Shown: piece after piece, positions 9,351 to 19,286 of the stretch | How positions within the stretch are numbered: position 1 is the stretch's first letter | Layout: each line of letters starts with the position of its first letter | DNA from: Sphingobacterium sp. UBA7855 | GTDB taxonomy: Bacteria; Bacteroidota; Bacteroidia; Sphingobacteriales; Sphingobacteriaceae | Assembly (NCBI GenBank): GCA_002500745.1 | Contig: DLST01000011.1 | Span: 62,001-126,000, forward strand | Length of the DNA: 64,000 nt | Reading direction: 5' to 3' | Made by a program: the position numbers and the translations under genes | The notes under the pieces: generated by a model | Database searches by the model: none | The model's input: the letters and a program-made list of their open reading frames with translations, nothing else | What the model was told of the DNA's origin: nothing

Positions 9351-11810
9351 TTAACCTTCTATCAATATATTATCAAATTCACGTGCGACATTAATCCAAT
9401 ATCGCCCCTTTTCATCTTGTTGTACTTTTGTTTCTATTCCATCCATCTTAACTTTCTTAATACGGAATGGCAAGCCAATTAATTGTAATTTATATTCTTC
9501 GTACCGCTCGGTAAACAAACCATCTCTACTTTGCTTGATCGATAAAGAATCGTTGAGCCCAGATACTGTGAAGCATTTTTCGAGATAAATATCCTGCTCA
9601 TAGGCAAACGTGTCACCGTGATCCGAATACACATACGAACGCGTTACACCTTCGGCGTAGTAAACATTCAGCTGTAGTTCTTCAATTTTCTTTTCACCAG
9701 TATATTGCATCACTGGATATTCCGGAATCACAGATCCCCCACGAATGAAGATCGGCATTTCGTCGATCGGCGTAGCGACTGTATGTTCTTTACCCCCTGC
9801 ATAAATTTCGTTGTTGAAATAATAATACCAGCAACCTTCCGGCAGATAAACAATTTTGCTCTTTTGTCCCGGTTGCAAGACCGGGGAGACCAATATCTTA
9901 TCTCCAAAACAGAATTCTTCTTCACGCTCCCAGTTCGTTGGTATATGTTGTTCAACCATAGAAATTGGACGCAGTATCGGATAACCATATTTGGTTTGCT
10001 CCCAAAAACAGGTATAGATATACGGCAACAGCTGGTAACGAAGCTCGATAAACTTCCGGTTAATCTGCTCCCATTCCTCCCCAAAACTCCACGGTTCGCG
10101 ATTCCGCGTATCGCCGGCGGAATGTACACGCATAAACGGTGAGAAAACACCAAATTGCATCCATCGCGTAAACAATTCTCCGTCTGGTTCGCCTGTAAAT
10201 CCACCAATATCCGTCCCACAAAAGGACATTCCAGAAGTTGACAATCGCTGCAACTGTAGCGTCCCTAATTTGAGGTGTTCCCAACTAGCCAGGTTATCAC
10301 CTGTCCAAACCGAGGAATAGCGTTGCGTTCCGGCATAAGCTGCCCGGGTAATGGTAAATGGGCGCTTATTTTTATACAACTTCTTTAAACCATCATACGT
10401 TGCGCGCACCATCTGCATACCATAAATATTATGTGCTTTACGATGCGACCCCCGATGTCCGTCGTATTGATGGCGTACATCATCTGGGAATGTCCCCCGA
10501 CCAAAAACAGCCGGCTCATTCATATCGTTCCAGAAGCCCGCGACACCATCTTCCACGAGCCCCTGATACAAAGTACCCCACCATTGCCGAACTTCCGGAT
10601 TGGTAAAATCAGGAAATTGACAGCGTCCCGGCCAAACAAATCCTTCCATAAAATAATCATCTCCTCGGCGACAGAAATACCGGTTCTCCTTTCCTTCTCT
10701 GAAAACCCAATAGTTCTCATCCACCTTAATTCCTGGATCGATCATCACTACGGTTTTAAAGCCATCATTTGCCAAATCACTAATCATACTTTTTGGATTT
10801 GGAAAATACTGCTTATTCCATGTAAAACAGCGATACCCTTCCATATAGTCGATATCAAGATAAATGGCATCACACGGAATCTGCCGCTTTCTAAATTCCT
10901 TAGCAACCTTACGTACATTGGCTTCCGGGTAATAACTCCAGCGACACTGATGATAACCGATTGCCCATAATGGTGGCAGATAATGTGTGCCAGTCAATGT
11001 ATGATAACGACGGATAACATCGATAATATGCGGACCATGGATATAATAGTACTGAAGCTCCCCACCTTCCGACCAAAAGCTCGTTTTCCCCGGGTCTTCG
11101 GCAGCGAAATCAAAATATGTTTTAAACGTATTGTCAAAAAATATTCCGTAAGCTTCCCCATCTTTTAAACCAATATAAAACGGAATAGTTTTATAAAGTG
11201 GGTCCTGATTGTAAGCAAAAGCATAAGTATCTGAATTCCAGTTTTTAAGTCTTTTGCCCCGCAGATTCAATTTGGTGGCCTTATCACCCAGACCATAAAA
11301 AGCTTCATTTGCAAAGGCTACTTTAGTACTATACACATAATACCCGCCAAAATCTGGATTTTCCTCCCAATGCATTGGTGCCAAATCGGCATTAAACAGT
11401 TTCTCGGAACGATCTGAAAAAGAAATTAAAAAGTCATTTTTATTGATCTTACAGGAAATGGTATTCGTGTGTACTAGATAATGATCTATCTCTTCCTTAC
11501 ATTGATGTACGCTTACACGGTGGTCTTTCTTGGCTAATGCATAAGAAAAATCTTCCAAAAATGTTCCCTCGGGTGCGAGCCTTACCCGCACGATCTCGTC
11601 GGTTACAATCTTAATTTCTACCTTCGCTTTGCTGTCAGAGAAATAATAAGATTTATCATTCTGACTATGGTCAACTATAGCCTCTAGGTATTTTTTCTCA
11701 ATTTTAGGTAGATCCAATACTGGATTATTTACATGATGCATACTCTCCAAAGTACCATCATTTTCCTCCTCATTTAGTGTGGTTTGATTTAGGTTGTCGT
11801 CTTCAAGCAT
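9351..11810 (-). CDS. Glycoside hydrolase family 31 alpha-glucosidase
   Basis: An 819-aa GH31 enzyme, predicted to release glucose from the non-reducing ends of alpha-glucans. The signature WNDMNEPAVF carries the nucleophile Asp, and HSAGDTRNREPW carries the acid/base Asp. The N-terminal beta-sandwich and YGLGDKATKLNLRG region and the C-terminal beta domains follow the usual order. The first 35 residues are acidic and not conserved-looking; a later Met (residue 24) is an alternative start. No signal peptide is seen, so it should be cytoplasmic. It leads the glg operon, which suggests it trims or recycles intracellular glucans, with no glgP or glgX visible in the window. Confidence 0.92.
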   Translation of the reverse strand: MLEDDNLNQTTLNEEENDGTLESMHHVNNPVLDLPKIEKKYLEAIVDHSQNDKSYYFSDSKAKVEIKIVTDEIVRVRLAPEGTFLEDFSYALAKKDHRVSVHQCKEEIDHYLVHTNTISCKINKNDFLISFSDRSEKLFNADLAPMHWEENPDFGGYYVYSTKVAFANEAFYGLGDKATKLNLRGKRLKNWNSDTYAFAYNQDPLYKTIPFYIGLKDGEAYGIFFDNTFKTYFDFAAEDPGKTSFWSEGGELQYYYIHGPHIIDVIRRYHTLTGTHYLPPLWAIGYHQCRWSYYPEANVRKVAKEFRKRQIPCDAIYLDIDYMEGYRCFTWNKQYFPNPKSMISDLANDGFKTVVMIDPGIKVDENYWVFREGKENRYFCRRGDDYFMEGFVWPGRCQFPDFTNPEVRQWWGTLYQGLVEDGVAGFWNDMNEPAVFGRGTFPDDVRHQYDGHRGSHRKAHNIYGMQMVRATYDGLKKLYKNKRPFTITRAAYAGTQRYSSVWTGDNLASWEHLKLGTLQLQRLSTSGMSFCGTDIGGFTGEPDGELFTRWMQFGVFSPFMRVHSAGDTRNREPWSFGEEWEQINRKFIELRYQLLPYIYTCFWEQTKYGYPILRPISMVEQHIPTNWEREEEFCFGDKILVSPVLQPGQKSKIVYLPEGCWYYYFNNEIYAGGKEHTVATPIDEMPIFIRGGSVIPEYPVMQYTGEKKIEELQLNVYYAEGVTRSYVYSDHGDTFAYEQDIYLEKCFTVSGLNDSLSIKQSRDGLFTERYEEYKLQLIGLPFRIKKVKMDGIETKVQQDEKGRYWINVAREFDNILIEG

Positions 11811-11958
11811 AGTTGTAATATGTTAAAAATTTTCTGAAGGCTTAATTCCTCTTTAAGATAGAAAATTAATCCTATGTCGACAACAAAACACAAGAAAAAT
11901 CCCGCTAATTTCTTGTAAGCAGGATTTTTTATACGAATTGTAGTTAAGTGACTACAAC

Positions 11959-12432
11959 CTATTTTACAACATGTGCACGCAGCATCCAAGCCATTTTTTC
12001 ATGCTTTTCCAGTAAACCAACCAAAAAATCCTCCGTACCATTGTCTGCGGTCTGTTCAACTGCCGCAAGATCGGCACGAATCGACATCGCAATCGCTTCA
12101 TGATCAGCTAACAATTCCTTGTAATAAGAAAGGCTATCTGTCTTTTCGGAAGTAGACTCCGTTAAACGGGTCAACTTTAAATATTTGTCAAAGGTTCCAA
12201 CGGCATAATGCCCCAGTGTACGCACACGCTCTGCAACCTCATCGATTACTTCCGCAAGCTCATCGTATTGCGATTCCAAAAATAGGTGAGCAGCATGAAA
12301 ATCCGCACCCTCCACATTCCAATGCGCATTACGTGTCTTCATATAGACAACATGTTCATCTGCTAAAAGTACATTTAGCAACTTGGCGACTTTTTTCAAG
12401 TCGGCATCTTTAATTCCAATTGAAGTTTTCAT
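11959..12432 (-). CDS. dps: Dps family DNA-protecting ferritin-like protein
   Basis: 157 aa starting at the ATG at 12432, which gives the expected MKTSIGI N-terminus; an upstream extension of 24 codons is less likely. The inter-subunit ferroxidase signature is complete: NAHWNVEGADFHAAHLFLESQYDELAEVIDE, with its two His, Asp and Glu ligands. Dps dodecamers oxidise and store iron with peroxide and can bind DNA during starvation or oxidative stress. It is a single gene with its own promoter and is divergent from the RluA-family gene. Confidence 0.93.
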   Translation of the reverse strand: MKTSIGIKDADLKKVAKLLNVLLADEHVVYMKTRNAHWNVEGADFHAAHLFLESQYDELAEVIDEVAERVRTLGHYAVGTFDKYLKLTRLTESTSEKTDSLSYYKELLADHEAIAMSIRADLAAVEQTADNGTEDFLVGLLEKHEKMAWMLRAHVVK

Positions 12433-12474
12433 TCTGTATATTCTTTTGTTAACTATATGTTTTAATTGCTTGAT

Positions 12475-12505
12475 TAAATTTACCGAAAAATGCGATAAAA
12501 ACAAA
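12475..12505 (-). promoter_or_regulatory. Predicted dps promoter
   Basis: On the minus strand, TTTG (12502-12505) is separated by 19 bases from TAAATTTA (12475-12482). This fits the Bacteroidota primary-sigma consensus TTTG(N19-21)TAnnTTTG with one mismatch and would give a 5' leader of about 35-40 nt. Confidence 0.5.
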
Positions 12506-12591
12506 AAATACAGAAGCCAGATTCGAACAAATCATCGCGCCTCCTATCGACATAAAAAAACGATCAAGCGTTTATTTAAGACATAATGTTG

Positions 12592-12599
12592 TATTTTTG
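12592..12599 (+). promoter_or_regulatory. Predicted -7 element for the RluA-family gene
   Basis: TATTTTTG matches TAnnTTTG exactly and lies 36 bases upstream of the ATG at 12636. No good TTTG is seen at the expected distance upstream, so the assignment rests on one box only. Confidence 0.4.
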
Positions 12600-12635
12600 C
12601 CGAAATATTTATTTTGAGGAAAAGCCCCAGACCAA

Positions 12636-14315
12636 ATGGAAAAAAATACTTATTTTCACACATTCAAACAGGATATTTCAACAATAGAACTTCCGGCACG
12701 ATTTACCTTTCCGTTTTGTTATGAGCCACACCCTCTTGCCGAGATGGCGGCACAGGAACTTCAACATTACATTGAAAAGCAGAACGAATGGACGCACAAT
12801 TTTGGATTGGATAGCACTGGAGAAGGACTACCCATTGGAAAAATGTTTGGCGTTTTGGTTGTTAAAGCCCAAGATGAACAACTTGGATATCTCGCCGCTG
12901 TTTCCGGCAAGTTGGCTGGAAGCAATAAAAACCAGCATTTTGTACCACCAATTTTCGATATGCTAGAAGATAACAGCTTTTTTCTAAACGAAGAAGTACA
13001 TCTCAATGCACTGAACCGAAAAATTGAAAACCTCGAAACAAGTGCCGAGCTGGAAGATGCCAAGCGTAACCTTGACCTGTTAAAAAGTGAATGGGGGAAG
13101 TCACTTAATGCGCTTAAATCGAAATTAAGAGTGCAAAAGAAGAACCGAAAAGAAACACGCACCCTATTAAAACCTAGTTTATCGGATGCAGATTATGCAT
13201 TACTCATGGAAGATATGCAGCGCCAGAGTTTAAAAGACAAACAACAGCTTCAACGCTTTCAGTATGAAATGCATATCGCCATGAAACAAGAGAGCGATCA
13301 CCTGCAAGAACTGCTATCGACAATTGCCTCCCTTAAAGAAGAGCGAAAAATACGCTCGGGCAACCTCCAAAAACAACTTTTTGAACAATACAATTTTCTT
13401 AATGCAAAAGGGCAACGCAAAAATGTCGTGGATGTGTTCCAAGAATTTGACAACACAACGCCCCCAGCTGGGTCAGGGGAATGTGCCGCACCTAAGCTTT
13501 TGCAATATGCCTATGAAAACAAGATGACACCGGTCGCATTAGCCGAATTTTGGTGGGGCTGTTCCCCTGCCTCCGAAATACGCAGACACAAAAACTACTA
13601 CCCTGCCTGCCGCAAAAAATGTGAACCAATTTTAGGATATATGCTCGAAGGCATGGTCGTAGACCCTAATCCCATGCAGCAGGAAACTACCTTGGCGATA
13701 GAACTTCCTCAAATTTACGAAGATGAAGATATCATCATTATCAATAAACCAGCTGAATTTCTGTCTGTACCTGGCATATATGTAAAGGATTCAGTCTACA
13801 ATCGCGTTCTCCAACGCTATCCTGAAGCAGGTCCGATTATTATCCACCGCTTGGATATGTCCACATCCGGCTTGCTGATAGTTGCCAAAAACAAAGCTTC
13901 CCATAAATTCATTCAAGATCAATTTATACAGCACACCATCAAGAAAACATATATCGCTCTGCTCGATGGCACTATTGAAGCGAATTCGGGCTTAATCGAT
14001 CTACCACTGCGCGTTGACTTAGCAGATAGGCCCCGACAAATGGTCTGCTATACCTACGGCAAACCGGCACAGACAAAATGGGAAAAAATGGCCGTCGAAA
14101 ATAATAAGACAAGAGTTAGATTCTATCCGCTGACAGGCCGAACCCACCAACTTCGCATGCATGCTGTGCACCCAAAGGGATTAAACACGCCTATCGTCGG
14201 AGACGATCTGTATGGCAGAAAAGCCAATAGACTACATTTGCACGCCGCTTCTATTACTTTTATTCACCCCAGTTCAAAGCAAGAAATGACCTTCGAAATT
14301 GACCCAGATTTTTAA
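12636..14315 (+). CDS. RluA-family pseudouridine synthase with long N-terminal extension
   Basis: A 559-aa protein. The C-terminal 200 residues are a complete RluA-type catalytic domain: INKPAEFLSVPG, the catalytic Asp in HRLDMSTSG, YIALLDG, and GRTHQLRMHA. The first 280 residues are not a typical S4 domain. They contain a charged coiled coil (about 120-250) and then a segment with four cysteines at 283, 309, 325 and 329 (GEC, WGCSP, PACRKKC), which looks like a metal site. Related long RluA proteins are known in other bacteria, but their RNA target is not one I can name. It is a single gene, divergent from dps. Confidence 0.85.
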   Translation: MEKNTYFHTFKQDISTIELPARFTFPFCYEPHPLAEMAAQELQHYIEKQNEWTHNFGLDSTGEGLPIGKMFGVLVVKAQDEQLGYLAAVSGKLAGSNKNQHFVPPIFDMLEDNSFFLNEEVHLNALNRKIENLETSAELEDAKRNLDLLKSEWGKSLNALKSKLRVQKKNRKETRTLLKPSLSDADYALLMEDMQRQSLKDKQQLQRFQYEMHIAMKQESDHLQELLSTIASLKEERKIRSGNLQKQLFEQYNFLNAKGQRKNVVDVFQEFDNTTPPAGSGECAAPKLLQYAYENKMTPVALAEFWWGCSPASEIRRHKNYYPACRKKCEPILGYMLEGMVVDPNPMQQETTLAIELPQIYEDEDIIIINKPAEFLSVPGIYVKDSVYNRVLQRYPEAGPIIIHRLDMSTSGLLIVAKNKASHKFIQDQFIQHTIKKTYIALLDGTIEANSGLIDLPLRVDLADRPRQMVCYTYGKPAQTKWEKMAVENNKTRVRFYPLTGRTHQLRMHAVHPKGLNTPIVGDDLYGRKANRLHLHAASITFIHPSSKQEMTFEIDPDF

Positions 14316-14616
14316 CAGTACTGACTATATCGTTACAAAAGTCAATAAATAAGACGGCAGAAAATCATCGCCAAGTCAAAATCCAGTATTAAAATTAGTG
14401 CCTTAAATCAATAATTCGATATAAACGATTAGTAAACAATATTTTACACCAAAAAAGCACGCAACTAGTTACTGCTATTATATTACAATAAAATTTTAAT
14501 TATTCTTAATTTTTTATTTCCTTTGTTCACTGATTTTTTGATTTTAATACCTATAAAGTCAAAAATAAAGTTGGAACAAGAAAACAATTTTGAATTTTCA
14601 AGATTATAGCAATATA
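14316..14616 (+). other. Intergenic spacer, about 300 bases
   Basis: AT-rich DNA between the RluA-family gene and the DUF5686 gene. I see no ORF with coding character, no strong hairpin and no clear TAnnTTTG box. A TTTG at about 14523 could be part of the promoter for the downstream gene. Confidence 0.4.
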
Positions 14617-17214
14617 ATGAGAGCTAACATAGACGCAAAGACCTTCATAACTAAACTCTTTTTTTCGATAACACTCGTGCTAACGGTATCTTTGGCCCTT
14701 GCCCAAAATAAAACTGTTACCGGTATCGTTAAAGATGCAAAGACCAAGAGTCCTATACCTTACGCGACCGTCGCTGTAGTAGGTGCTCCAGCTTCTGCCG
14801 GAACCACGACATCGACCAACGCCAATGGTGAATTTAAACTTGTCTTTCCAATATCTTATGTAAAAATTAGAGCAAGCTATATTGGGTACGATAGCAAAGA
14901 CGCTTTTGTAACGAATGATGCAACGCAAACAAAAGAGATTTTAATGGATCAGCAGGACAATATGCTGGAAGAAGTTGTTGTCAAGGCCAAAAAGAAAAAA
15001 TATAGCAACAAAGATAATCCTGCCGTTGCACTGATCCGAAAAGTCATTGAGAATAAGGAAAAAAATAGACTTGCAGGGCAGCAATATGCGCAATATGACC
15101 AGTATGAAAAAATGTCCTTAGGATTAAGTAATCTTTCGGAAAAATTTGTCAATAAAAAGATCTTCAAAAACTATCAATTTCTCTTTGAAACAGACGATTC
15201 GGCTAAAACGGCCAACAAATATGTCTTGCCAGCTTTCATCGAGGAAAAGATCTCAAAGGTCTATTATCGTAAAGATCCAAGCAAAACTAAACAGTATATT
15301 CTAGGGGATCAGCGCGCACAATTTGATCCTAAATTTATTGATAACGATGGTTTGTCAGCTTACTTCAATAAACTTTATGAACAAGTCGATATTTATGATA
15401 ACAACATCTCCCTGGTTACTAATCAGTTTTTGAGTCCAATTGCCAATTCAGCCCCCACTTTTTATAAGTTTTTCATTACGGATACCATAAAGACTGTACA
15501 ACCCTGGGTAGTCGAATTAAGCTTTTTTCCACGCAACAAAGCAGATATGTTGTTCAAAGGCCAACTCTATGTGACATTGGATGGCAATTATGCTGTTCAG
15601 GGCGCCAACATGACGGTTGCTGATGATATCAACTTAAATTTCGTGCGTGATCTTCAGATACAACTTAAATTTGAGAAAGATAGCAAAAGCCGCTTCTACT
15701 TAAAAACGAGTACACTGGGTATCGATTTTTCGTTAACGGAGAAGGGTATGGGAATCCGCGGCAGCCGGACAGTGGATTACAACAATTATAAAGTAGGCAT
15801 ACAACAACCTGACAGTATCTATGATGGTCCGTCAACGGTAATCGCCTATAATGTTGAAAACAAGAAAGCAACAAAGACTTTATTTGAAACACAGCGCCCA
15901 CTTGCCCTGGCGCAAAACGAATTGAATATCTATCATAACATTGATACCTTACAAAAGATTCCTTCATTCCGTACATTCATGGACATCGCCGCGCTGGTAC
16001 TTTCCGGTTACAAACAGGCGGGCCCGGTTGAAATCGGCCCTGTGAATACGTTCTATAGTTTCAATCCCGTAGAAGGTTTCCGTTTGCGTATCGGTGGCCG
16101 TACCACAGAATCGCTAAGCAAGCGTTTCTATGCGGAAACTTATGCTGCTTATGGGTTTAAAGACCAGAAATGGAAATATTTTTTCAGTGGAACCTATGCG
16201 TTCAATAACAAATCTGTCTACTCTTTTCCTATGCACTACATCAGGGCATCTTATAAAAAAGACACCAAAATCCCTGGGCAAAAGCTCGAGTTTATTCAAG
16301 AAGACAACTTTTTGCTCTCTTTCAAACGCGGGGATAATGATCGATATATCTATGAGACAAATTATGGTTTAGAGTACAAAAAAGAATTTTTAAATCACGT
16401 GGCAGTTGGAGCGGCTTTCAATATTAACAGACAAACGCCAGCCGGAAGCTTAACCTACCAAATGATTGATGCCAATAACGAGAGCAGATTATTTAACGAA
16501 TTGAATTCAACAGAATTGTCCGTTAATTTCAGATATGCCCCTCACGAAGAGTTTTATCAAGGAAAGATTTATAGAACACCTATTTTCAATCAATACCCGA
16601 TCTTTACATTCAACTATACCGCGGGAATTAAAGGCCTGGCTAAAGGTGAGTATAATTACCACAACTTCAATGTAAGCGCATTCAAGCGCTTCTATTTTAG
16701 TCAATTTGGATTTGCAGACGTCACAGCTGAGGGGAATTATATCGCAGGAAAAGAAATTCCATTCCCTTTCTTAACAATTCACCGCGCCAACCAGACTTAT
16801 GCCTATCAATTGAATTCTTATAACCTGATGAACTTCCTTGAGTTTGTCAGTGACCATAACGCATCATTAAATGTACAGTACTACATGAATGGTTTTCTTT
16901 TGAATAAGATTCCGTTGATCAAAAGACTTAAATTACGCGAGGTATTCAGTTTCAAGGGGGTATATGGCGGATTGCGCAAAGAAAACAATCCTGACGACCC
17001 TAATTATGGTTCAAAAGTATTTACCTGGCAGCACAATTCGGATGGTGTACAAAGCTCTTACACCTTCGGATCACAACCTTATATGGAAGCCAGTATCGGT
17101 CTTTCCAACATTTTCAAAATATTGCGCGTAGACTACGTAAAACGGCTTAATTATCTTGATCATGTCGATGCACCTGCTTGGGGAATCCGTGCTCGTGTCA
17201 GATTTGACTTCTAA
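14617..17214 (+). CDS. DUF5686 and carboxypeptidase-regulatory-like domain protein
   Basis: 865 aa from the ATG at 14617, which opens a clear signal peptide (hydrophobic core ending SLALAQ). Residues about 33-115 are a CarboxypepD_reg-like beta-sandwich (VTGIVKDAKTKSPIPYATV, YIGYDS), the module found at the N-terminus of TonB-dependent receptors. The rest is DUF5686: an alpha/beta region (NPAVALIRKVIENKEKN), then many alternating aromatic beta-strands ending in RVRFDF, as expected for an outer-membrane beta-barrel. The last residue is aromatic, consistent with Bam-mediated insertion. Function is unknown; proteins of this type are very common in Bacteroidota. Confidence 0.85.
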   Translation: MRANIDAKTFITKLFFSITLVLTVSLALAQNKTVTGIVKDAKTKSPIPYATVAVVGAPASAGTTTSTNANGEFKLVFPISYVKIRASYIGYDSKDAFVTNDATQTKEILMDQQDNMLEEVVVKAKKKKYSNKDNPAVALIRKVIENKEKNRLAGQQYAQYDQYEKMSLGLSNLSEKFVNKKIFKNYQFLFETDDSAKTANKYVLPAFIEEKISKVYYRKDPSKTKQYILGDQRAQFDPKFIDNDGLSAYFNKLYEQVDIYDNNISLVTNQFLSPIANSAPTFYKFFITDTIKTVQPWVVELSFFPRNKADMLFKGQLYVTLDGNYAVQGANMTVADDINLNFVRDLQIQLKFEKDSKSRFYLKTSTLGIDFSLTEKGMGIRGSRTVDYNNYKVGIQQPDSIYDGPSTVIAYNVENKKATKTLFETQRPLALAQNELNIYHNIDTLQKIPSFRTFMDIAALVLSGYKQAGPVEIGPVNTFYSFNPVEGFRLRIGGRTTESLSKRFYAETYAAYGFKDQKWKYFFSGTYAFNNKSVYSFPMHYIRASYKKDTKIPGQKLEFIQEDNFLLSFKRGDNDRYIYETNYGLEYKKEFLNHVAVGAAFNINRQTPAGSLTYQMIDANNESRLFNELNSTELSVNFRYAPHEEFYQGKIYRTPIFNQYPIFTFNYTAGIKGLAKGEYNYHNFNVSAFKRFYFSQFGFADVTAEGNYIAGKEIPFPFLTIHRANQTYAYQLNSYNLMNFLEFVSDHNASLNVQYYMNGFLLNKIPLIKRLKLREVFSFKGVYGGLRKENNPDDPNYGSKVFTWQHNSDGVQSSYTFGSQPYMEASIGLSNIFKILRVDYVKRLNYLDHVDAPAWGIRARVRFDF

Positions 17215-17238
17215 TAGTTTACATAATCTATCGTACAC

Positions 17239-17280
17239 AAAGAAGCCTTATCCATTTGCATGGACAAGGCTTCTTTTTTT
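17239..17280 (+). terminator. Terminator of the DUF5686 gene
   Basis: An 11-bp stem (17239-17249 with 17266-17276), extended by TCCA/TGGA after a one-base mismatch, is followed by a T-run. It begins 24 bases after the stop codon. Confidence 0.8.
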
Positions 17281-17450
17281 GACCAAAGATTACATCACCT
17301 AAACCTAGCAGAACCGCCCCATTTCTCTATAAACGACGGGGTGAAGATTGGTACCCGCTCGGTAACGTATTCCAATACCGCATACCTATTCTACTGTTCA
17401 CATTCCGAAATAGCCCCTAACCAGCCACTTTTTAATCAACACTAACAATA

Positions 17451-17482
17451 AAAAATCCCCCTTGCCTGTGACAACAAGGAGG
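17451..17482 (-). terminator. Terminator of the dsbD-like gene
   Basis: On the minus strand an 8-bp GC-rich stem (one G-U pair) with a 10-nt loop is followed by a U-run. It starts 23 bases past the stop at 17506. Confidence 0.65.
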
Positions 17483-17505
17483 ACAAAATTAGAATATGAC
17501 GAGGG

Positions 17506-19185
17506 TTAGTTTTTTTGTTTAAAGGCATCTAAGCCACCTTGAAGGAAAGCTTTATACTCCTCTACATCATAGTTGGCTCCACTTTGAGGCACCAGCTTTT
17601 TGCCCGTTGGATCAACAATTACATACAGCGGTTGCGAATTGCTATCGAATGTAGCTGCTTGAAAATCGCTGTTCTTCTTACCGATGGTATTAATTTTTTT
17701 ACCACTGTATTTCGAAACAAATTGTTCGTTTGTAGCCAATGCTGTTTTATCGTCAACGAAAAGTTCGGCCATAACAAACTCTTCCTTCAACAATTTGCCC
17801 ACCGCTTTGTCCGTCCAAACATTCGCTTCCATTTTACGACAATTGACACAGTTCCAACCCGTAAAATCAATTAATACCGGCTTATTTAATTCTTTAGCCG
17901 TCGCTAATGCCTGTTCATAATCATAATACGGATCAAAGCCCTTCGGGGTCCCCCTCTCATGAAAGATTTCAGCGTATTTTTTAATTTTCCCGTCCGAATG
18001 CGCAGCCGTCGTGCTTACACCAGAAGACAAATCAAAGTCTTGTGTCGCCGATGGTGGTAAAAAAGCAGAAATCGATTTTAAAGGCGCACCCCACAAACCT
18101 GGCACCATATACACCACAAAAGAAAATACAACAATAGCCAAAATAGTCCGCGGAACCGATAGGAATTTCAGATCACTGTCGTGGGAGAATTTGATCTTAC
18201 CAATTAAATATAAGCCCATCAGCGCAAAGATAGCAATCCAGAGCGACAGAAACACCTCTCTATCCAACCAATTCCAGTGGTAAGCTAAATCGACATTGGA
18301 TAAAAATTTTAACGCTAAAGCGAGTTCCAAAAACCCCAGCACCACTTTTACACTGTTCAACCAACCACCCGATTTCGGTAAGGATTTAAGCATAGAAGGA
18401 AACATGGCGAACAAACCAAACGGAATCGCCAAGGCAATAGAGAATCCCAGCATACCAATCGCTGGTCCTAGCCTTTCGCCCTTCGAGGCGGCCTCCACCA
18501 GCAGGGTGCCTATAATCGGTCCTGTACAGGAAAATGAGACCAGAGACAAGCTGAAAGCCATAAAGAATAAGCCCACTAAACCACCTTTGTCTGATTTTGC
18601 ATCCATTTTATTGACAAACGAACTTGGTAATGTAATTTCAAATGCGCCAAAAAAAGAAGCCGCAAACCCTACCAATAGTACAAAGAAGATGAAATTGAAG
18701 ATACCGTCGGTCGAAAGCGCATTGAGGGCATCTGAGCCAAATGAGATCGTGATGAGCATCCCCAAAGCCACATAGATCACTATAATAAACAAACCGTATA
18801 ATAGGGCTTTACTGATCCCATTTGCACGACTTCCCGACTGTTTGGTAAAATAACTCACTGTCAAAGGCAGCATAGGAAAAATACACGGCATCAATAACGC
18901 CGCAAAACCGCCTACTAGTCCCGCTATGAAAATACTCCACAACGACTTTTTGCCTTCGGCAGCGGGCTTGGCCGCTGCTGCACCCTCCATTGTGGTCGGC
19001 TTATTTGCATCTGCCTGGACTGAAGCAGTATCCGGGGATTCTTCAAAAGATAATGAGTCGGGACTTATGCTGCCGTCCGTAAATTCGATTCCTTCCATCG
19101 AATTTGTTGTGTCAGACTGTGCAAACATACCAAGCGGCACAATCAGGAACAACAAGAGGATAAATAGTTTGAAATTGACTTTCAT
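17506..19185 (-). CDS. dsbD: Thiol:disulfide interchange protein, DsbD/ScsB type
   Basis: 559 aa. After a signal peptide (ending GMFAQ) and a low-complexity linker comes an eight-helix DsbD/CcdA transmembrane domain (about residues 80-375) with MPCIFPMLPLTV and SCTGPIIGTL, which hold the two redox cysteines. The C-terminus is a periplasmic thioredoxin-like domain with active site CVNC (FTGWNCVNCRKME). DsbD moves electrons from cytoplasmic thioredoxin to periplasmic thiol partners. The separate N-terminal alpha domain of E. coli DsbD is absent, as usual in Bacteroidota. It lies 101 bases downstream of the cysteine synthase gene, with a weak hairpin between. Confidence 0.88.
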   Translation of the reverse strand: MKVNFKLFILLLFLIVPLGMFAQSDTTNSMEGIEFTDGSISPDSLSFEESPDTASVQADANKPTTMEGAAAAKPAAEGKKSLWSIFIAGLVGGFAALLMPCIFPMLPLTVSYFTKQSGSRANGISKALLYGLFIIVIYVALGMLITISFGSDALNALSTDGIFNFIFFVLLVGFAASFFGAFEITLPSSFVNKMDAKSDKGGLVGLFFMAFSLSLVSFSCTGPIIGTLLVEAASKGERLGPAIGMLGFSIALAIPFGLFAMFPSMLKSLPKSGGWLNSVKVVLGFLELALALKFLSNVDLAYHWNWLDREVFLSLWIAIFALMGLYLIGKIKFSHDSDLKFLSVPRTILAIVVFSFVVYMVPGLWGAPLKSISAFLPPSATQDFDLSSGVSTTAAHSDGKIKKYAEIFHERGTPKGFDPYYDYEQALATAKELNKPVLIDFTGWNCVNCRKMEANVWTDKAVGKLLKEEFVMAELFVDDKTALATNEQFVSKYSGKKINTIGKKNSDFQAATFDSNSQPLYVIVDPTGKKLVPQSGANYDVEEYKAFLQGGLDAFKQKN

Positions 19186-19227
19186 GTTGTATTATTCTTA
19201 GGTATTAAATTGGTTTTTCAGCAATGA

Positions 19228-19256
19228 AACCCGAGGAGCTAGAGACTCCCCGAGTT
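19228..19256 (-). terminator. Weak hairpin after cysteine synthase
   Basis: An 11-bp stem containing two G-U pairs with a 7-nt loop lies between the cysteine synthase stop and the dsbD start. The following U-run is short, so some read-through into dsbD is likely. Confidence 0.35.
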
Positions 19257-19286
19257 AACTATAAACATATGAAACTAAATCTTTTT

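Noticed and set aside
14590..14616. Nine-codon upstream extension of the DUF5686 protein
   Set aside because: The ATG at 14617 gives a cleaner signal peptide; the extension adds polar residues in front of it.
17281..17450. Gap between two terminators near 17.3 kb as a hidden gene
   Set aside because: The only frame is 61 codons, begins inside the upstream terminator and shows no recognisable protein features.
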